64,000 nt of DNA. Origin: Euwallacea fornicatus. Taxonomy: Eukaryota > Arthropoda > Insecta > Coleoptera > Curculionidae. Below, one piece after another: positions 24,001 through 35,470 of this stretch. The notes beneath the pieces were generated by a model that saw only the letters and a list, made by a program, of their open reading frames with translations, was not told where the DNA came from and did not search any database. Location of the stretch: positions 6,076,001 to 6,140,000 of the forward strand of contig NC_089543.1 in NCBI RefSeq assembly GCF_040115645.1. The letters are read 5' to 3'. A program made the translations under genes and the position numbers. The number at the start of each line of letters is the position of its first letter. Position 1 is the first letter of the stretch.

Positions 24001-26143
24001 TTAACAGAAATCCTGAGGGAAACACCTCGGTGTATCGTTAAAACGTGTAGTTGCCGAAAAGTCATTTTCAGGCTGATTTCAGCACTTGGGCTCAGGACTG
24101 ACGATTCGGAAAACTGCCCTAATAAACCTGAGCACAAAACACTTCCGAGGTAACGGTAGGTCCCAGCGTCACTGGCAACTGATCACTATGAATTTTGAAA
24201 TGTGTCCTGTTACGTTACAAAAGGGGATATAAAGTATTTTGCATTTTCTTGTGATTTCCAAATCAATGAGTACCAATGGGCGACGGAAATTTTGGCTAAA
24301 TTTCTTTTTTGTGCGTCTTCTGGGTATGTGTAAAGGGGAGTTGGGCAGGGAAAAACTAAAATTTTATATTGTCTGGCCTATCAGGTCCCTTTCTAAATGG
24401 GAACTGGAAAAACTCATTATATGTCAATTGTGAGTAATGAGACCTAAAGCTACCTACTTACTGGGGTTAATAATTTTTAGGTTCGGCTAGTTTTAGATGA
24501 ACAAACATATATTAAGGAAGCAGGTACTTATTCATTACTCAAGTTATTACTACACTGATTATTACCTATAACAGGTAATTACCCTGATATGTTTTGTTTC
24601 AATTTTAAATGCTTATCAGACTGTTCAGCAGAAGGTCAAGAAAGCATTACATGGCATTTTCAGATTTCTTGTAACACATCATCAAGAGCACCTCCTGCAG
24701 ATGTGCGAAGGGGAAGTTCATAAAAAAATTAAGATTCTATGGCTATCTGGGGTTAAAATCGCTAATATTGTACCTCGACGTTAATTGATCAAAAAGTGGC
24801 AAATGCTACAGGGAAAAATAGCCTTGAAGTAGCTATTTGCTGCAAATCATTGTGAATATTTTCAAATATATTGATAATACGCCACTTTATTACATATTAA
24901 TCACCAATAAAATTCATCTCATGCTTTTCTGCAAGGATATAGGACAACCGAGGACAATAATATGCATGAATGAAGGTGATACTGTACTTATACCTACACA
25001 CTGGAGAATTCCTTTCTGAAGAATGTATGGAATGTGTGCGGATGGTAAAATTACAATACTACACTATTAGTCCATATTTAACAATCTAAAATACAAAAAC
25101 CCAAAACCAAACCTATTCTATATTGCAAGAAATCGTGAGAAAAGAATAACTATACAAACCTGTCAGGTAACAGAAGCAGCGGTAAATTTATCCAGTTAAA
25201 AGCACATATTTTCACTAGTTATGTGAAGAATAGGTAAATTATAAATATTGACCAATCTGATGGCAAGATTGTGTGTAAAATAACATAAATAGCTCACATA
25301 AACAACTTCTTCCTTACAGTTAGAAAGAAATCAAACACGATGCCCCGTGAAAAACAACACAATAATCCCAAACACCGAACCAATTTTTCGTATCACTATG
25401 AACATGAGCAAAACCTGACTACTTTTTGTTTAGAATAGTCCATTTGATTCGTTTTCCTGTTCATGAGAGAGTGAGAGGTAAATTGAGTGCTAACGCGCCT
25501 GCGCTAATGGCCTGCTAGCCTAGCGCCGCATATCTTCTCCTATGGTACTAATATAGTACAATTATTTGAACTATTTTCTCAGTGTTTGTCTAGTACAATT
25601 TTTTGTTGTCGTATCTTCAACGAAGGACCAAACCAAAAAACATTTCGGCATTAGTTCAATTTGAGGTTCATAAAAAATTTATTTTTATACACCAATTTTT
25701 TTTTAGTTTTGTTTTAAATTCTTTTTGTTTAGGAGTGCAGCGAATTCGAGGAATGTCTCATTGCGCATTGGATAGCAATAGAGATTAGGTACCAGATTTG
25801 AGTACTATGAGACCATATACAGTTCAACTGCTATACATTTATTAAAATGCTGACTACCTGAAACACGGTCATTGATATTTTTCATGAATCGCAAGACCGA
25901 ACTGGAATTGTAACTAACAAAACTAAATCCAAAATCGTCAAAATTCAAGATGACACCTATAAGTTAGCGAAACTCCCTATTAAGTATGACATGATATTAA
26001 TGAAATCTAATGGTAGCGAAAATTCCTTAGACCATGTTGTTTTCTCCATTCTTTAACACGTGATAAAAAAAGACAACAATACGAAGCGCTCTGCGATTTT
26101 CTTTTATCATAAATTCGAAGTTCAAAATTGAGTGACGCACTTG
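19640..26143. other. Long non-coding stretch, no gene recognised
   Basis: No open frame matches a known family. The part next to the RUNDC1 gene (about 24.4-26.1 kb) is A/T-rich. Apart from the AAT microsatellite near 21.0 kb I see no repeat array or transposon terminus. Confidence 0.4.
21014..21054. repeat. AAT trinucleotide microsatellite
   Basis: About twelve AAT units with one interruption (AAC). Confidence 0.95.
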
Positions 26144-26151
26144 TGACGTCA
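26144..26151. promoter_or_regulatory. CRE-like palindrome upstream of RUNDC1
   Basis: A full TGACGTCA palindrome, the consensus site for CREB/ATF bZIP factors, lies 243 bases before the RUNDC1 start codon, a plausible promoter position. Whether it is used cannot be told from the sequence. Confidence 0.4.
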
Positions 26152-26393
26152 TACGTAAACGTAAACTCCCCTCATACCATCAATACAAGCTTTGTCTTAT
26201 GTTTCATGTCGCTCTTAATTTAAGGAAGATTTGATCAGAAAAATGATTTAATAAGTTAAACAGGACAACAGTAATCAAAAGTATGTATTTGACGCCTTTC
26301 AGTTTGTTTACAAACCACCAGTTACTGTGAACAATATGGCCTGAAAAGGACGTGGGCAGCGGGTATTTTTTTAAATCCTTTACTTATTACGCT

Positions 26394-28905
26394 ATGGAAG
26401 GCTCTCCAGAGGATTCTCTGGATGGACGTCCAACAGGAGAGCGTTGGGATCCTCTAGGGGCCCCAAATGATGATGAGGATTTTGATTTTGACAAACAAAA
26501 CTATTTTGATGACCCGTAAGTCTTTAGATGTTGCAGACATGTTTTTGCTGAGACTCCTGCACTAAGCCCTGTTTTGCACTTTGGATAATTGAAATAGGTA
26601 GTTTTTGAGTTGAATTTTATTTTTTACTTGGGGTTTTTGTGTCTGATTCATTGGGTATCATTCAATCCCCCTTCCCCAAGCTCCTTCCCCATTACTTATG
26701 CTTTTATGGTTTATCTTTTACTGTTTTATTATTTTTTATGAGAAATCTCTAGATGTGTCATGCTGCCCAATTATTATTTAAAACCTTAAGTACTACTTAA
26801 AAGTTGTTTCAAGATCTTTTCCCTTTCTTAGATATGCACTTTCTAAAATGAAGACAATGGAGGATGAACAAGAATTGTTAAATTCTGCTCTTTTTGCTTT
26901 GACAACTCATTTTGCTCAAGTGCAATTCCGTTTGAGGCAGGTAGTCAATTCACCGGCAGAATACCGTGAGGATCTTCTCAAGTCACTTGAAGAATTTGCA
27001 TTCCGAGGGATACCAGATGTAAGCTTAGTGAAAGAAAAGATGGATGAAGCGAGTTTGACTGAAGCTGTAAGGCTAAGGCGCTCGCAGCAGAAAGAACTTA
27101 TTGATAGACTTAAAAGTCAATTGAGAGAATTGGAGGAGTATGCCTTTGAAAATGGAGAAGCAGGTATTCCTCAGGATGTTCTGTTAGAGAGACAAAGGAT
27201 TATTTTAAATGAATTGAAGAGCAAAATGCATCTTGAATTAGATGAACAAAATTATTTGACAGTAAGTGTCTTTACAAATTTTATCGTCTGTTACATTCAT
27301 AATTTAAATTACCTATGAGCATCAAAGGGAAAAATACTTTTAAACAATTCAATTTTTATTTTAGATGACACCAGAATGTGTAAAACATCAAATAAACCTA
27401 GCTTTGGATCAGCTGATAAGCCCATTAAAAGTGAAGGAACACCTTGTAAGTCAACTTAAAACCCAAGTTGCAGACTTAGAGCGGTTTATAGGATATTTAC
27501 AAAATGACGGGAGTAAACAGAAAAAGTGTAGCTGTGGTTGTGCATATCATTCTGTAAAGAAAAATTTCCATAGTGAGACTACAATAGGATTAATACAAAA
27601 GACAGCCACAATACTGCAAATGTTTGCTGTGATGCAGCTTGGATGTGGGCCAAAATCTCATTTTAGGAAGAATGATCTAAAAAGTTCAATGAAAGTTAAT
27701 CATTGGGGGTAAGATTTAGAATTGACAATGTTTATTAGTGTGTGTGATTTTTTCATTTCTCATAGTGACCTTCGTGCGAAACTTGAAATGGCAATAGCCA
27801 GAGTTAAAGAACTGGCTGAAGCAAAAGAAAATCAAATGTCATTAATACCTAATGGAAGTCTCAGTAGCGAAGCTGAAAATCAAGCACTTGGGCCTTACAA
27901 TTTACATCTCACAACAGCCGTGAGGAAATATTTAGTGCCCTGCATAAGAGATTTGATACAACACGGTTCCTCTTCGTCTCAAAGTACTAGCTTAGTTCCT
28001 TTTATTGGGTGTTTCGCAAGGAGAGCTTCATACTCGGATACAATGATTCATCCTTGGGAACTTATTTTAGGTTGGTGATTTACTTCATTTGACTAAAAGT
28101 TATACAAGAGTCTTTAAAATTAAATGGTAATATTTTTGTGGTGGAATATTAATTAATTCCATATTGTCCGGGCGTTGATTAGAGACGCGATTTACTAGGG
28201 TTTAAAACCATCTCATGTAATTTTGAATTCCTTTGCACAGAATTAATTATTACAATCTTTAAATGATACTGTGACCATGTGAAATATATTGTAGATTATT
28301 ATCGTCTTAAAAATGGAGAGAACTATAATTCAACTCCAGCAAGAAAGCTGTCGCAGAGCTTCAACTTGGACATAGCAGGTGCTTCTCCTCACAGTAATAA
28401 ACATAACATGCTTTGCGCTATAGGAGCAATTATCTCTACTCACACACCGTATAAAAGAAGTTACGATTCGCATTTTAAAGCGTTTATATGTTCAGCTTTA
28501 AAGTAAGTATTCTAAGAGGTTGGGAGAAACTTAAAGCTGTTTGGTGATTATATATCTATGAAAATAAGATTAATTTGTTCTTCTGATGAGCGCTTATTGC
28601 GCAGATCTTTATAGATATCTTATGATTAATTTTCTATTTTTCAGTGCTGGGAAGATTGTGCCGTGGTTGAATTTATTATTTACGTGCAATAAGTTAATCA
28701 AAGACTATTATCTGCCGTGGAGTTATGTTGCAAAAACAGGTAAAATTCCGCTAATAGCTACTCGGCTAATCTAACTTGTGCGACGCTTTATCTAGGGTTT
28801 CAGGATAGTTTAAAAAGCTTGGATGTTCTAACGAAATACCAGTTCGACTTGCCTGTGGATTTGGCAATACGACACTTCCAAAATATTAATGATGTCTTCA
28901 CTTGA
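26394..28905 (+). CDS. RUNDC1: RUN domain-containing protein 1 (RUNDC1 orthologue), 7 exons
   Basis: Coding exons are 26394-26515, 26832-27261, 27365-27708, 27766-28070, 28295-28502, 28645-28739 and 28796-28905 (stop TGA). All introns are GT-AG and the phases fit. The product is 537 residues. An acidic N-terminus (DDEDFDFD) is followed by a segment very like vertebrate RUNDC1 (LNSALFALTTHFAQVQFRLR, then EEFAFRGIPDV) at about residues 52-95. Coiled-coil-prone helices follow (QQKELIDRLKSQLRELEEYA; VKEHLVSQLKTQVADLERFI). A C-terminal RUN domain spans about residue 341 (YNLHLTTAVRKYLVPCIRDL) to 525, including HPWELILDYYRLKNG and ARKLSQSFNLDI. RUN domains generally bind small GTPases of the Rab/Rap type. 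Mammalian RUNDC1 has been linked to p53 and autophagy control, but no role can be read here. The start is the first in-frame ATG of exon 1. PREP follows on the same strand. Confidence 0.92.
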
Positions 28906-29625
28906 TGAAAAAAGGCTGGAAATTCCAAAGATCTATTTTTTATTTACATTAGTTACGAGTTTAGATATATTTGTTTTGTTACGTTTGTGATTTTTTTTTG
29001 TGTCATTAATTGTTTATTTTACATAATTTATTATTACGTAAAAGATTTGTTTTGCCATTCCTAATGTACCATAAAAACTAGTTTTTATTAAATTTCATTA
29101 ATTCGAAAAACTTGTTTTTTTTTCTGGATGCAAAGGTGAAGGAAGTTTTTTATTAGAAAGATGTAAGATTCTTTGTATTCAAACATTGAAGAGGAGAACT
29201 GAGAATAAGAAATTTGAGAATTTATTTTCGTTTAAGGGAAACAGAAGAAAGCAGTGGCATCAAGGGTAGTTACAAAGGCACAAAGAAAAAATCCTGCAAG
29301 AGAGTTAATAGAACTATTAGGAGCTCAATAGGAGTCACTCGGTGCAGCTGGAGTTCCCTTTTCGATTCAATACTTAAAAAAAGTTAAAGGAACGCCGTAG
29401 CGGTTGGTAGTAACCTCAATTTCCTCTTTAATCCTGTTTTGCATTCTACTCATTTGAGTTGGAAAATTATAAAGTATAATTTGCTATTTGTTACATTTTA
29501 ATGCGTTTCATCTCGAAAGGTATTTTTACATTTAGGTAAATAATACATTCATTTATCTGTTCTTATCTGAGTAGAATAAGCGTTCAATTGGTAGGCTACA
29601 CCGTTCAGTATCTTTATTAAGAAGT
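28906..29625. other. RUNDC1-PREP intergenic interval (3' UTR and PREP promoter)
   Basis: About 720 bases separate the two genes on the same strand. The first part is T-rich, as in a 3' UTR. A 31-codon open stretch at 29236-29328 (RVVTKAQRKNPARELIEL) looks a little like Tc1 transposase linker sequence but is too short to call. The PREP promoter must lie in the second part; no clear TATA or initiator element can be picked. Confidence 0.5.
29087..29092 (+). promoter_or_regulatory. Possible RUNDC1 polyadenylation signal (ATTAAA)
   Basis: ATTAAA, the commonest variant hexamer, lies about 180 bases after the RUNDC1 stop codon in an A/T-rich 3' region. I see no canonical AATAAA nearer. Confidence 0.35.
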
Positions 29626-32600
29626 ATGTCTCTTATTACAAATTATCCGAAAGCAAGACGGGATGAAACAGTTAAAGACGACTATTTTGGCACTGTGGTA
29701 AGTTTTTATTCAAGCTTCTATATCTACACCATTATAACTTTAATACTTTTTTTTTTGTAATTCTGAACTCTTTTAAATTAGGTCGAGGATCCATATCGAT
29801 GGCTGGAGGACCCAGATTCTGAGGAGACAAAACGTTTTGTTGATGTTCAAAATGAGATTACTAGGCCCTACCTCAACAGCTGCACTCATAAAGATTTTAT
29901 TAAAAGTCGGGTCACAAAGTTATGGAATTATCCGCGATGTTCTGCACCTTTCAGGCGTGGAGACAAATATTTCCAATACAGAAATTCAGGTGTATATTTT
30001 TTGATTCTTCACTAAATTTAACAATATTTTAATTTTTTCAATTTAAGGATTACAAAATCAAAGTGTGTTGTATGTTATGGAGAGTATAAAAGACCATGGG
30101 AGAGTGTTTCTTGACCCAAATTTATTGTCTAAAGATGGTACGGTTGCATTATCAGATACATCTTTTTCTGAGGATGGAAATGTCTTTGCTTATGGGTTAA
30201 GCAGCAGTGGATCAGACTGGATTGAGATAAAATTTAAAGATGTTGTTACTGGTAAGCAAAAAAGCATTCAAACTACTCTATTGTATTTTTTATTAATAAA
30301 ATTGACATGGAGGGTCTCTAATTTCAACCATTTATTCTGACTTATGATACCAATGGTGAATATTGCCACCACTGTAAGTAAATACTGTCTCAATCAATCA
30401 AGTCATTAGTAATTATGTTGGTCAAACCTGGCATAATTGTTAATTAAGAACATGTGGAAAGTAACTTGGTATGGATACTTTTCTTTGTAAAAGTTATGTC
30501 ACAATCTAACTGTTTTGCTCATTATATTCATAGTAAACCATGCAACAGCAATCAGAATCTTCCCGTTTAATTTATACTACAAACCCATTTTGCCCTAATC
30601 TTCTACTCCCATTGCTTGATCCTGAGTGTGGCGCCATCTAATGGCACCTGTCTTCATACAGAGTTATCCCCTCCCTTAAGGCTTTAGTTATTAGATCTTG
30701 TCGAACGTCTCTATATTAAACTACCGCTTAATTTGAGAGAGCACTAATAGAGACCTTGACCTGTTTAGCCTTGAGGGAGGAACGCACCTCCGAGCACATC
30801 AATTTTCACCACAAATGGAGAAAAAGAAGTATTTGGTGACACTCACTAAACGACTGTTTACGATACCCACTTTCACTTATTAGATATCAGGTTTTCTAGG
30901 GACGTACATATTTCAGAAATCTTTGAAATAAATGAAAACCCCATTAGTCGATTATTTTAATCCACAAGCCACACATCTTGTTTACTGCAACGCTAACACT
31001 CGACTGAATCATTTAAGACATGTTATCGGTACGAAACATGCAAAAAAGTTTACAACCTTCCTTTTGTAAAGCTATAGCTCATAGATCTAAAGGATGATTC
31101 GCGATACCAAATAATGTACAGTGTTACACGATTTGGTTAAATGGGAAAAAATTTGCGATTTTGAGAGAAAAATTTTAAAATGCAAATCAAACTACAAAGT
31201 TATTTTTGGGGCTTTCAGGTGTTATTGCGTTTATCAAGCAAAAGGAAATCTTACCCTGCCCATACTAGAATATAAGATCCCGTATGAAATACATGTTTTT
31301 GGAAAAAGCGCTATTTCTATCAACAATCTTTAATAAGGAAACCACAATTTCCAATTATTTTACTAATTAGATGAATTTTTTTAAAACTAAATTGGCAATA
31401 AGCTAAAAAACTATAGGAAAACTTCTTAAAATATATTAATTTATTTCCTTATAGGCGCAGATTATCCAGAAACCCTTAAAAAAGTGAAATATTCGCCAAT
31501 GGCCTGGATGCACGACAATAAGGGCTTTTTCTATGGGGTATTTGTAACTGACAAGACATCGAAAACAATATTTGCCAACATCATTTTTAGGCATATTTAA
31601 ATCAAGAGGGAAAGGCAGATGGTTCAGAAACTACCTCAAGCGAAAATCAGAAACTTTATTACCATGAATTAGGAACTGATCAGTCTCAGGACGTGGTAGC
31701 TGCAGAATTTCAAGATAAAGAGCTCAGAATGTAAAGTTTAGTTTCTGCCAAAATTCAGCGCCTTTCATAGCTCAAATTTTTAGTGGTGCTCAAATTAGTC
31801 ATTGTGGTACTTATCTCTTAGTCACTCCAATCAAAGGCTGTAAAAACTACCTGGTGTATTTCGCGAAAATAGATCCGTCCCAAAAAGTTACAGAGAAGTT
31901 GGAACTCGTTCCTGTAGTAACAAATTTTGAGGCTGATTATGAGGTTGTGCACGTTTCATTTATGTAACGAAATTTACTTTTGTTAATCTTTTTCTAGTAC
32001 ATCACCAATGTAAATAGCCGATTTTACTTTCGAACGAACAAAAATGCGTTAAACTTTAGAGTGATTGTAATAGATTTTAACTCTCCCGCTGAGAGTAATT
32101 GGGAAGTATTTATACCAGAGCAGCAGGCCGTTCTGGATGATGTACACCTCATTAACAATTCGATGTTGGTTGTTTGTTATTTGGTCGATGTGAAGGTATT
32201 AGGAATTTATTTAAAATTACAGTTTCTCCACTGGGCACTGTTGTAGCACAAAATGCATATTATTGATCTTTCTGGAACAAAAGTTTACGAATTTGCCATA
32301 AATTTGGGAACTGTGTGTGAAATAACAGGGAAAAGATATCACAAAGAGATGTTTTATAGTGTGTCCTCCTTCCTTACACCTAACGTTATTACTAGAGTTC
32401 AATTTGGTGAAGAGATTACAGAAGAGGTATTAAAATGAATTAAATCCACCAGTTGATGCTAAAATACGAGTGTGCAATTTTCAGTTATATCACGAAACGA
32501 AGGTGGGCGATTTAGATCCGTCCTTATATGAGACCAAGCAAGAATTTTATGAGAGTAAGGATGGCACCAGGGTGCCGATGTTTATTATTAGCAAAAAGGG

Positions 32601-33663
32601 TGCAGTAAGGGATGGTTCCAGCCCGTGTCTTCTATATGGTTATGGCGGTTTTAACGTAAAATTGACGCCGTCATTTGCCGTCTCAAGACTAATATTTGTA
32701 AATAATTTCGATGGAATATACGCTCTTGCAAATATTAGAGGAGGAGGGTAGGATTATCGACAAGTTTTACTTGTTCCTTCGTTTAATAGATTATTTTAGG
32801 GAATATGGGGACTCCTGGCATAACGGTGGCAGATTCGAAAACAAGCAAAATTGCTTCCACGATTTTCAATATGCGGCACAGCACTTGATTAAGGAAAAAT
32901 ACACCAGCTCCAGCAAGTTGACCATTCAAGGCGGTTCCAATGGAGGGCTTTTGGTGGCTGCCTGCATTAATCAAGCTCCGGAACTGTTCGGAGCTGCGAT
33001 TTGCCAAGTTGGGGTGTTAGATATGCTGCGGTATCACAAGTTTACAATTGGTTACGCCTGGAAATCTGATTATGGATCTTCGGAGGACGAGGGAGGATTC
33101 CGATATTTATATAAATATTCTCCAATACACAATATTAATGTTCCAAAAGGTACATTTTATGTTTGTAATGAAATCTTATTTTTTTCTTAATTTCTTCCAT
33201 AATCTTGTGGTTATTTATGATCAATTCTACCATTTCGACCATTATAATTGCAGATGGCGGTCAGTATCCAGCCACTCTACTTTTAACCGCTGATCATGAT
33301 GACAGGGTAGTACCTCTACATTCGTTGAAATTCATTGCAACTTTGCAGTACAAAATAGGCAGTCTACCTCAGCAGAAAAATCCGCTGCTGATAAGAATAG
33401 AGACCAAGGCTGGGCATGGAGCGGGGAAGCCAACAACGAAAATAGTAAGTTTCGTTCGAATTCTTGTGAGTTAGGCCGCATGCATGATTAGCTTGGCTAT
33501 CTAAAATGATTTGAGTTGTTTTGGGATTTTCCGATTTGCTTAAGTCGTTGCGTTTGAATGTGTTTTAGTAGTACTGACGTGATTTTCCTTTTTGTAGATT
33601 GACGAACTGACTGACATATTCTGTTTCATCTCAAACTCTTTGAAAGTCAAATTTTCGGAGTGA
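29626..33663 (+). CDS. PREP: Prolyl endopeptidase (prolyl oligopeptidase), 12 exons
   Basis: Coding exons are 29626-29697, 29782-29989, 30048-30251, 31455-31537, 31591-31730, 31784-31943, 31998-32195, 32247-32426, 32485-32747, 32800-33149, 33254-33444 and 33598-33663 (stop TGA). All junctions are GT-AG and in phase. The product is 704 residues against about 710 in mammals, with no signal peptide, fitting a cytosolic enzyme. Serine peptidases of family S9A cut short peptides after proline. The N-terminus (DPYRWLEDPDSEETKRFV) and a seven-bladed propeller region (about 70-430) precede the alpha/beta-hydrolase domain, which opens with DGTRVPMFI and LLYGYGGFN. The triad is intact: Ser549 in GGSNGG, Asp635 in DHDDRVVPLHS and His674 in AGHGAGKP. 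Arg637 matches the mammalian substrate-binding Arg643. The start codon matches the length of the N-terminus in relatives. Confidence 0.96.
30252..31454 (+). other. PREP intron 3, unusually long
   Basis: This intron is 1203 bases, whereas the other ten are 51-153. It holds no gene. An imperfect inverted pair (about 30668-30685, CCTCCCTTAAGGCTTTAG, and about 30766-30782, TTTAGCCTTGAGGGAGG) could form a hairpin with an 80-base loop. GCCACCACTGTA near 30365 matches the last bases of the Tc1-like element at 3.1 kb, perhaps by chance. An old insertion may explain the length. Confidence 0.6.
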
Positions 33664-33832
33664 TGGAACCAGCATTCATTGGTTCTACAGACGCGCTGTT
33701 TTATTCATCGATCCTATATTGATATTAATATGAAGATATATGTTAAAGTATGACGACATGTGATTCTGGTGTATTATTAAAGTTCTATTGTCGTCTTGTA
33801 TTTGCCATGGGTTGAAGTATGTATCGTTTATT

Positions 33833-33838
33833 AATAAA
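33833..33838 (+). promoter_or_regulatory. PREP polyadenylation signal (AATAAA)
   Basis: Canonical AATAAA, 170 bases after the PREP stop codon, in A/T-rich DNA. A T-rich stretch follows about 50 bases on (near 33889). Confidence 0.55.
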
Positions 33839-34571
33839 TATTTGAAAAATTTACTGATTGGCTGAGTTGCAGCTTAGTTTGTACGTTTTTTTTTATTACT
33901 AATAAGCTCCAGGTGTGTGAAGTAGGTGTACGAGTTACATGACGCCAAAGTTTGTCCCCTTCTTCTGCCTTAGGAACGTGGTTTTCTGGGCAAAACGCGG
34001 ACTATAGGGTGAAATGGAAATTGTAATTTTGAATTATTTTATTTACGTTAAATTTTCTTTTAGAATTACGATCAATCTCAGCGGTCGACAGAAAAATATA
34101 ACTCAATCGAGTATTAATGGACGATGATAAACAACTCTATTAACTTGTCGAAATTTAATGTCCATTATAAACCATAAAAATGCTTGTTTACGTAATAACT
34201 TCCGATTCGTTTCATCTGCTACTTTGCATGCGAGATTTACTCGAACCTCATTATCCCGAGCCTTTTCTTTGATCTTCGGATTCACAGGTCCACTCGCCTT
34301 TGACTTTAACATTTGAAGCCAAATTTTCTTTCCTTAGCTCTCGGTAAGGCCGGTTAAGAGTGTCGCGTCTGAGCGTGATTTATTCCACGTTTTTGACTCT
34401 GTATGCCTTAGCAGGACGCACCTGCCTAACGACCACCATTTCACTGTCAAGTTTTACTGTGAAATACAGTTCAATTGTGATAAAGTTTCGTGTGATAGAA
34501 AGTCGTGAAATAGAGCATTTACTGAAATCCCTAGGCGGCGAAATGTACGAGTATACTGCCAGCAGCAGATA
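33839..34571. other. Non-coding stretch after PREP
   Basis: No gene is recognised. A minus-strand open frame at 34103-34312 has a charged, protein-like composition (NPKIKEKARDNEVRV) but no recognisable family. Confidence 0.4.
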
Positions 34572-35026
34572 TAAAGAGTGTCCCAGAAATGAGTGCCATG
34601 AAGCAACAACTTTTGTTAAACAATTTGTTTTTATACTCACACCTGCTTCTGAGTTTTTCATCTATTAAAACCACTCTATGGAACCGCCTATGGATTTTTA
34701 AAAATCGAGGTCCATGCTATTTTATCGATATTTTGTTGTCGTAAATTTTTTTACTAACCGTGATTCAAGCTATTCGCCCAAGGTTGGTCATGCACGTGTC
34801 GTTTTTGTTGCTGTGGGGATCAGGAACCAGACAAAAAAATTAGTAGGTACCTATGCGAGGGATCTCAAATAGGATAAACAATTTTAGATGCCACAGGCAG
34901 GTAGCCGATCTTTGATTAATCCAATTGGAAAATTTTTACACAAAAAACGTACTTGAAAAAGATGTCGCTTATTGCGATTTCCATTATTGATTGAAATTAT
35001 GGCACTTATTTCTGGGACACCCTGTA
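34572..35026. mobile_element. Short TA-flanked inverted-repeat element (MITE-like), about 455 bases
   Basis: The left end is TAAAGAGTGTCCCAGAAAT, followed by GAGTGCCATGAAG. The right end, read inward, is TACAGGGTGTCCCAGAAAT, followed by AAGTGCCATAATT. This gives terminal inverted repeats of about 30 bases with TA at each end. No transposase fragment was seen inside. It belongs to the set of elements ending TACAGGGTGT found elsewhere in the window. Confidence 0.75.
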
Positions 35027-35408
35027 TGAGGAGAGGGATGACAAGTTTCAAATGAAACGCCCTATAAATTTTACTGCTTCGTCCCAGAAGACTTCACGAC
35101 TCCTAGCGGATAAATCGGCCCTTTTATTGCGCCAATTTGACGTATTGGACAAAAACAGCTGGGATCAAAGGACAATTTGATTTAAATGAAACGTTGTTTT
35201 AGTCCAGGGTGCATTCGGACAAAAAATCCCTTGCCCGGCGTCACGAATGACGATTAAAATCGGTAGTCATACATGTCAACCTTGAGTCAGGAAGCGGATT
35301 GTTTTGGTTGAGACTAGGTATTAGGTGCGGGGGGGGCTGAGGGATTAAGTAAAGTAGGCACAAAGTTTTAGAGACATCTAGTCCTCAACGTGACATTCCA
35401 AGTGTTGC

Positions 35409-35470
35409 TTACAGGGCCGGCATCAGCAGATCTGACGCACTGGGCCAAATTTTTAACCTCTTCCCCCCTT
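35409..35470 (+). repeat. Dispersed repeat fragment, copy 1 (CAGGGCCGG start)
   Basis: Begins CAGGGCCGGCATCAGCAG and continues TCTGACGCACTGGGCCAAA, then TTTTTAACCTCTTCCCCCC. The same order of words, diverged, occurs at 37040-37100. It resembles the terminus of a DNA transposon, class not determined. Confidence 0.55.

Noticed and set aside
29236..29400. Short open stretch between RUNDC1 and PREP (RVVTKAQRKNPARELIEL, then a stop and GVPFSIQYLKK) that looks like a Tc1 linker region.
   Set aside because: Too short, with in-frame stops and no termini or other transposase motifs nearby.
30360..30372. GCCACCACTGTA in PREP intron 3 as a solo end of the 3.1 kb Tc1-like element.
   Set aside because: Only 12 bases match and the adjoining sequence differs, so chance is likely.
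34103..34312. Minus-strand open frame downstream of PREP with protein-like composition.
   Set aside because: No family, no splice partner and no support beyond being open for 69 codons.
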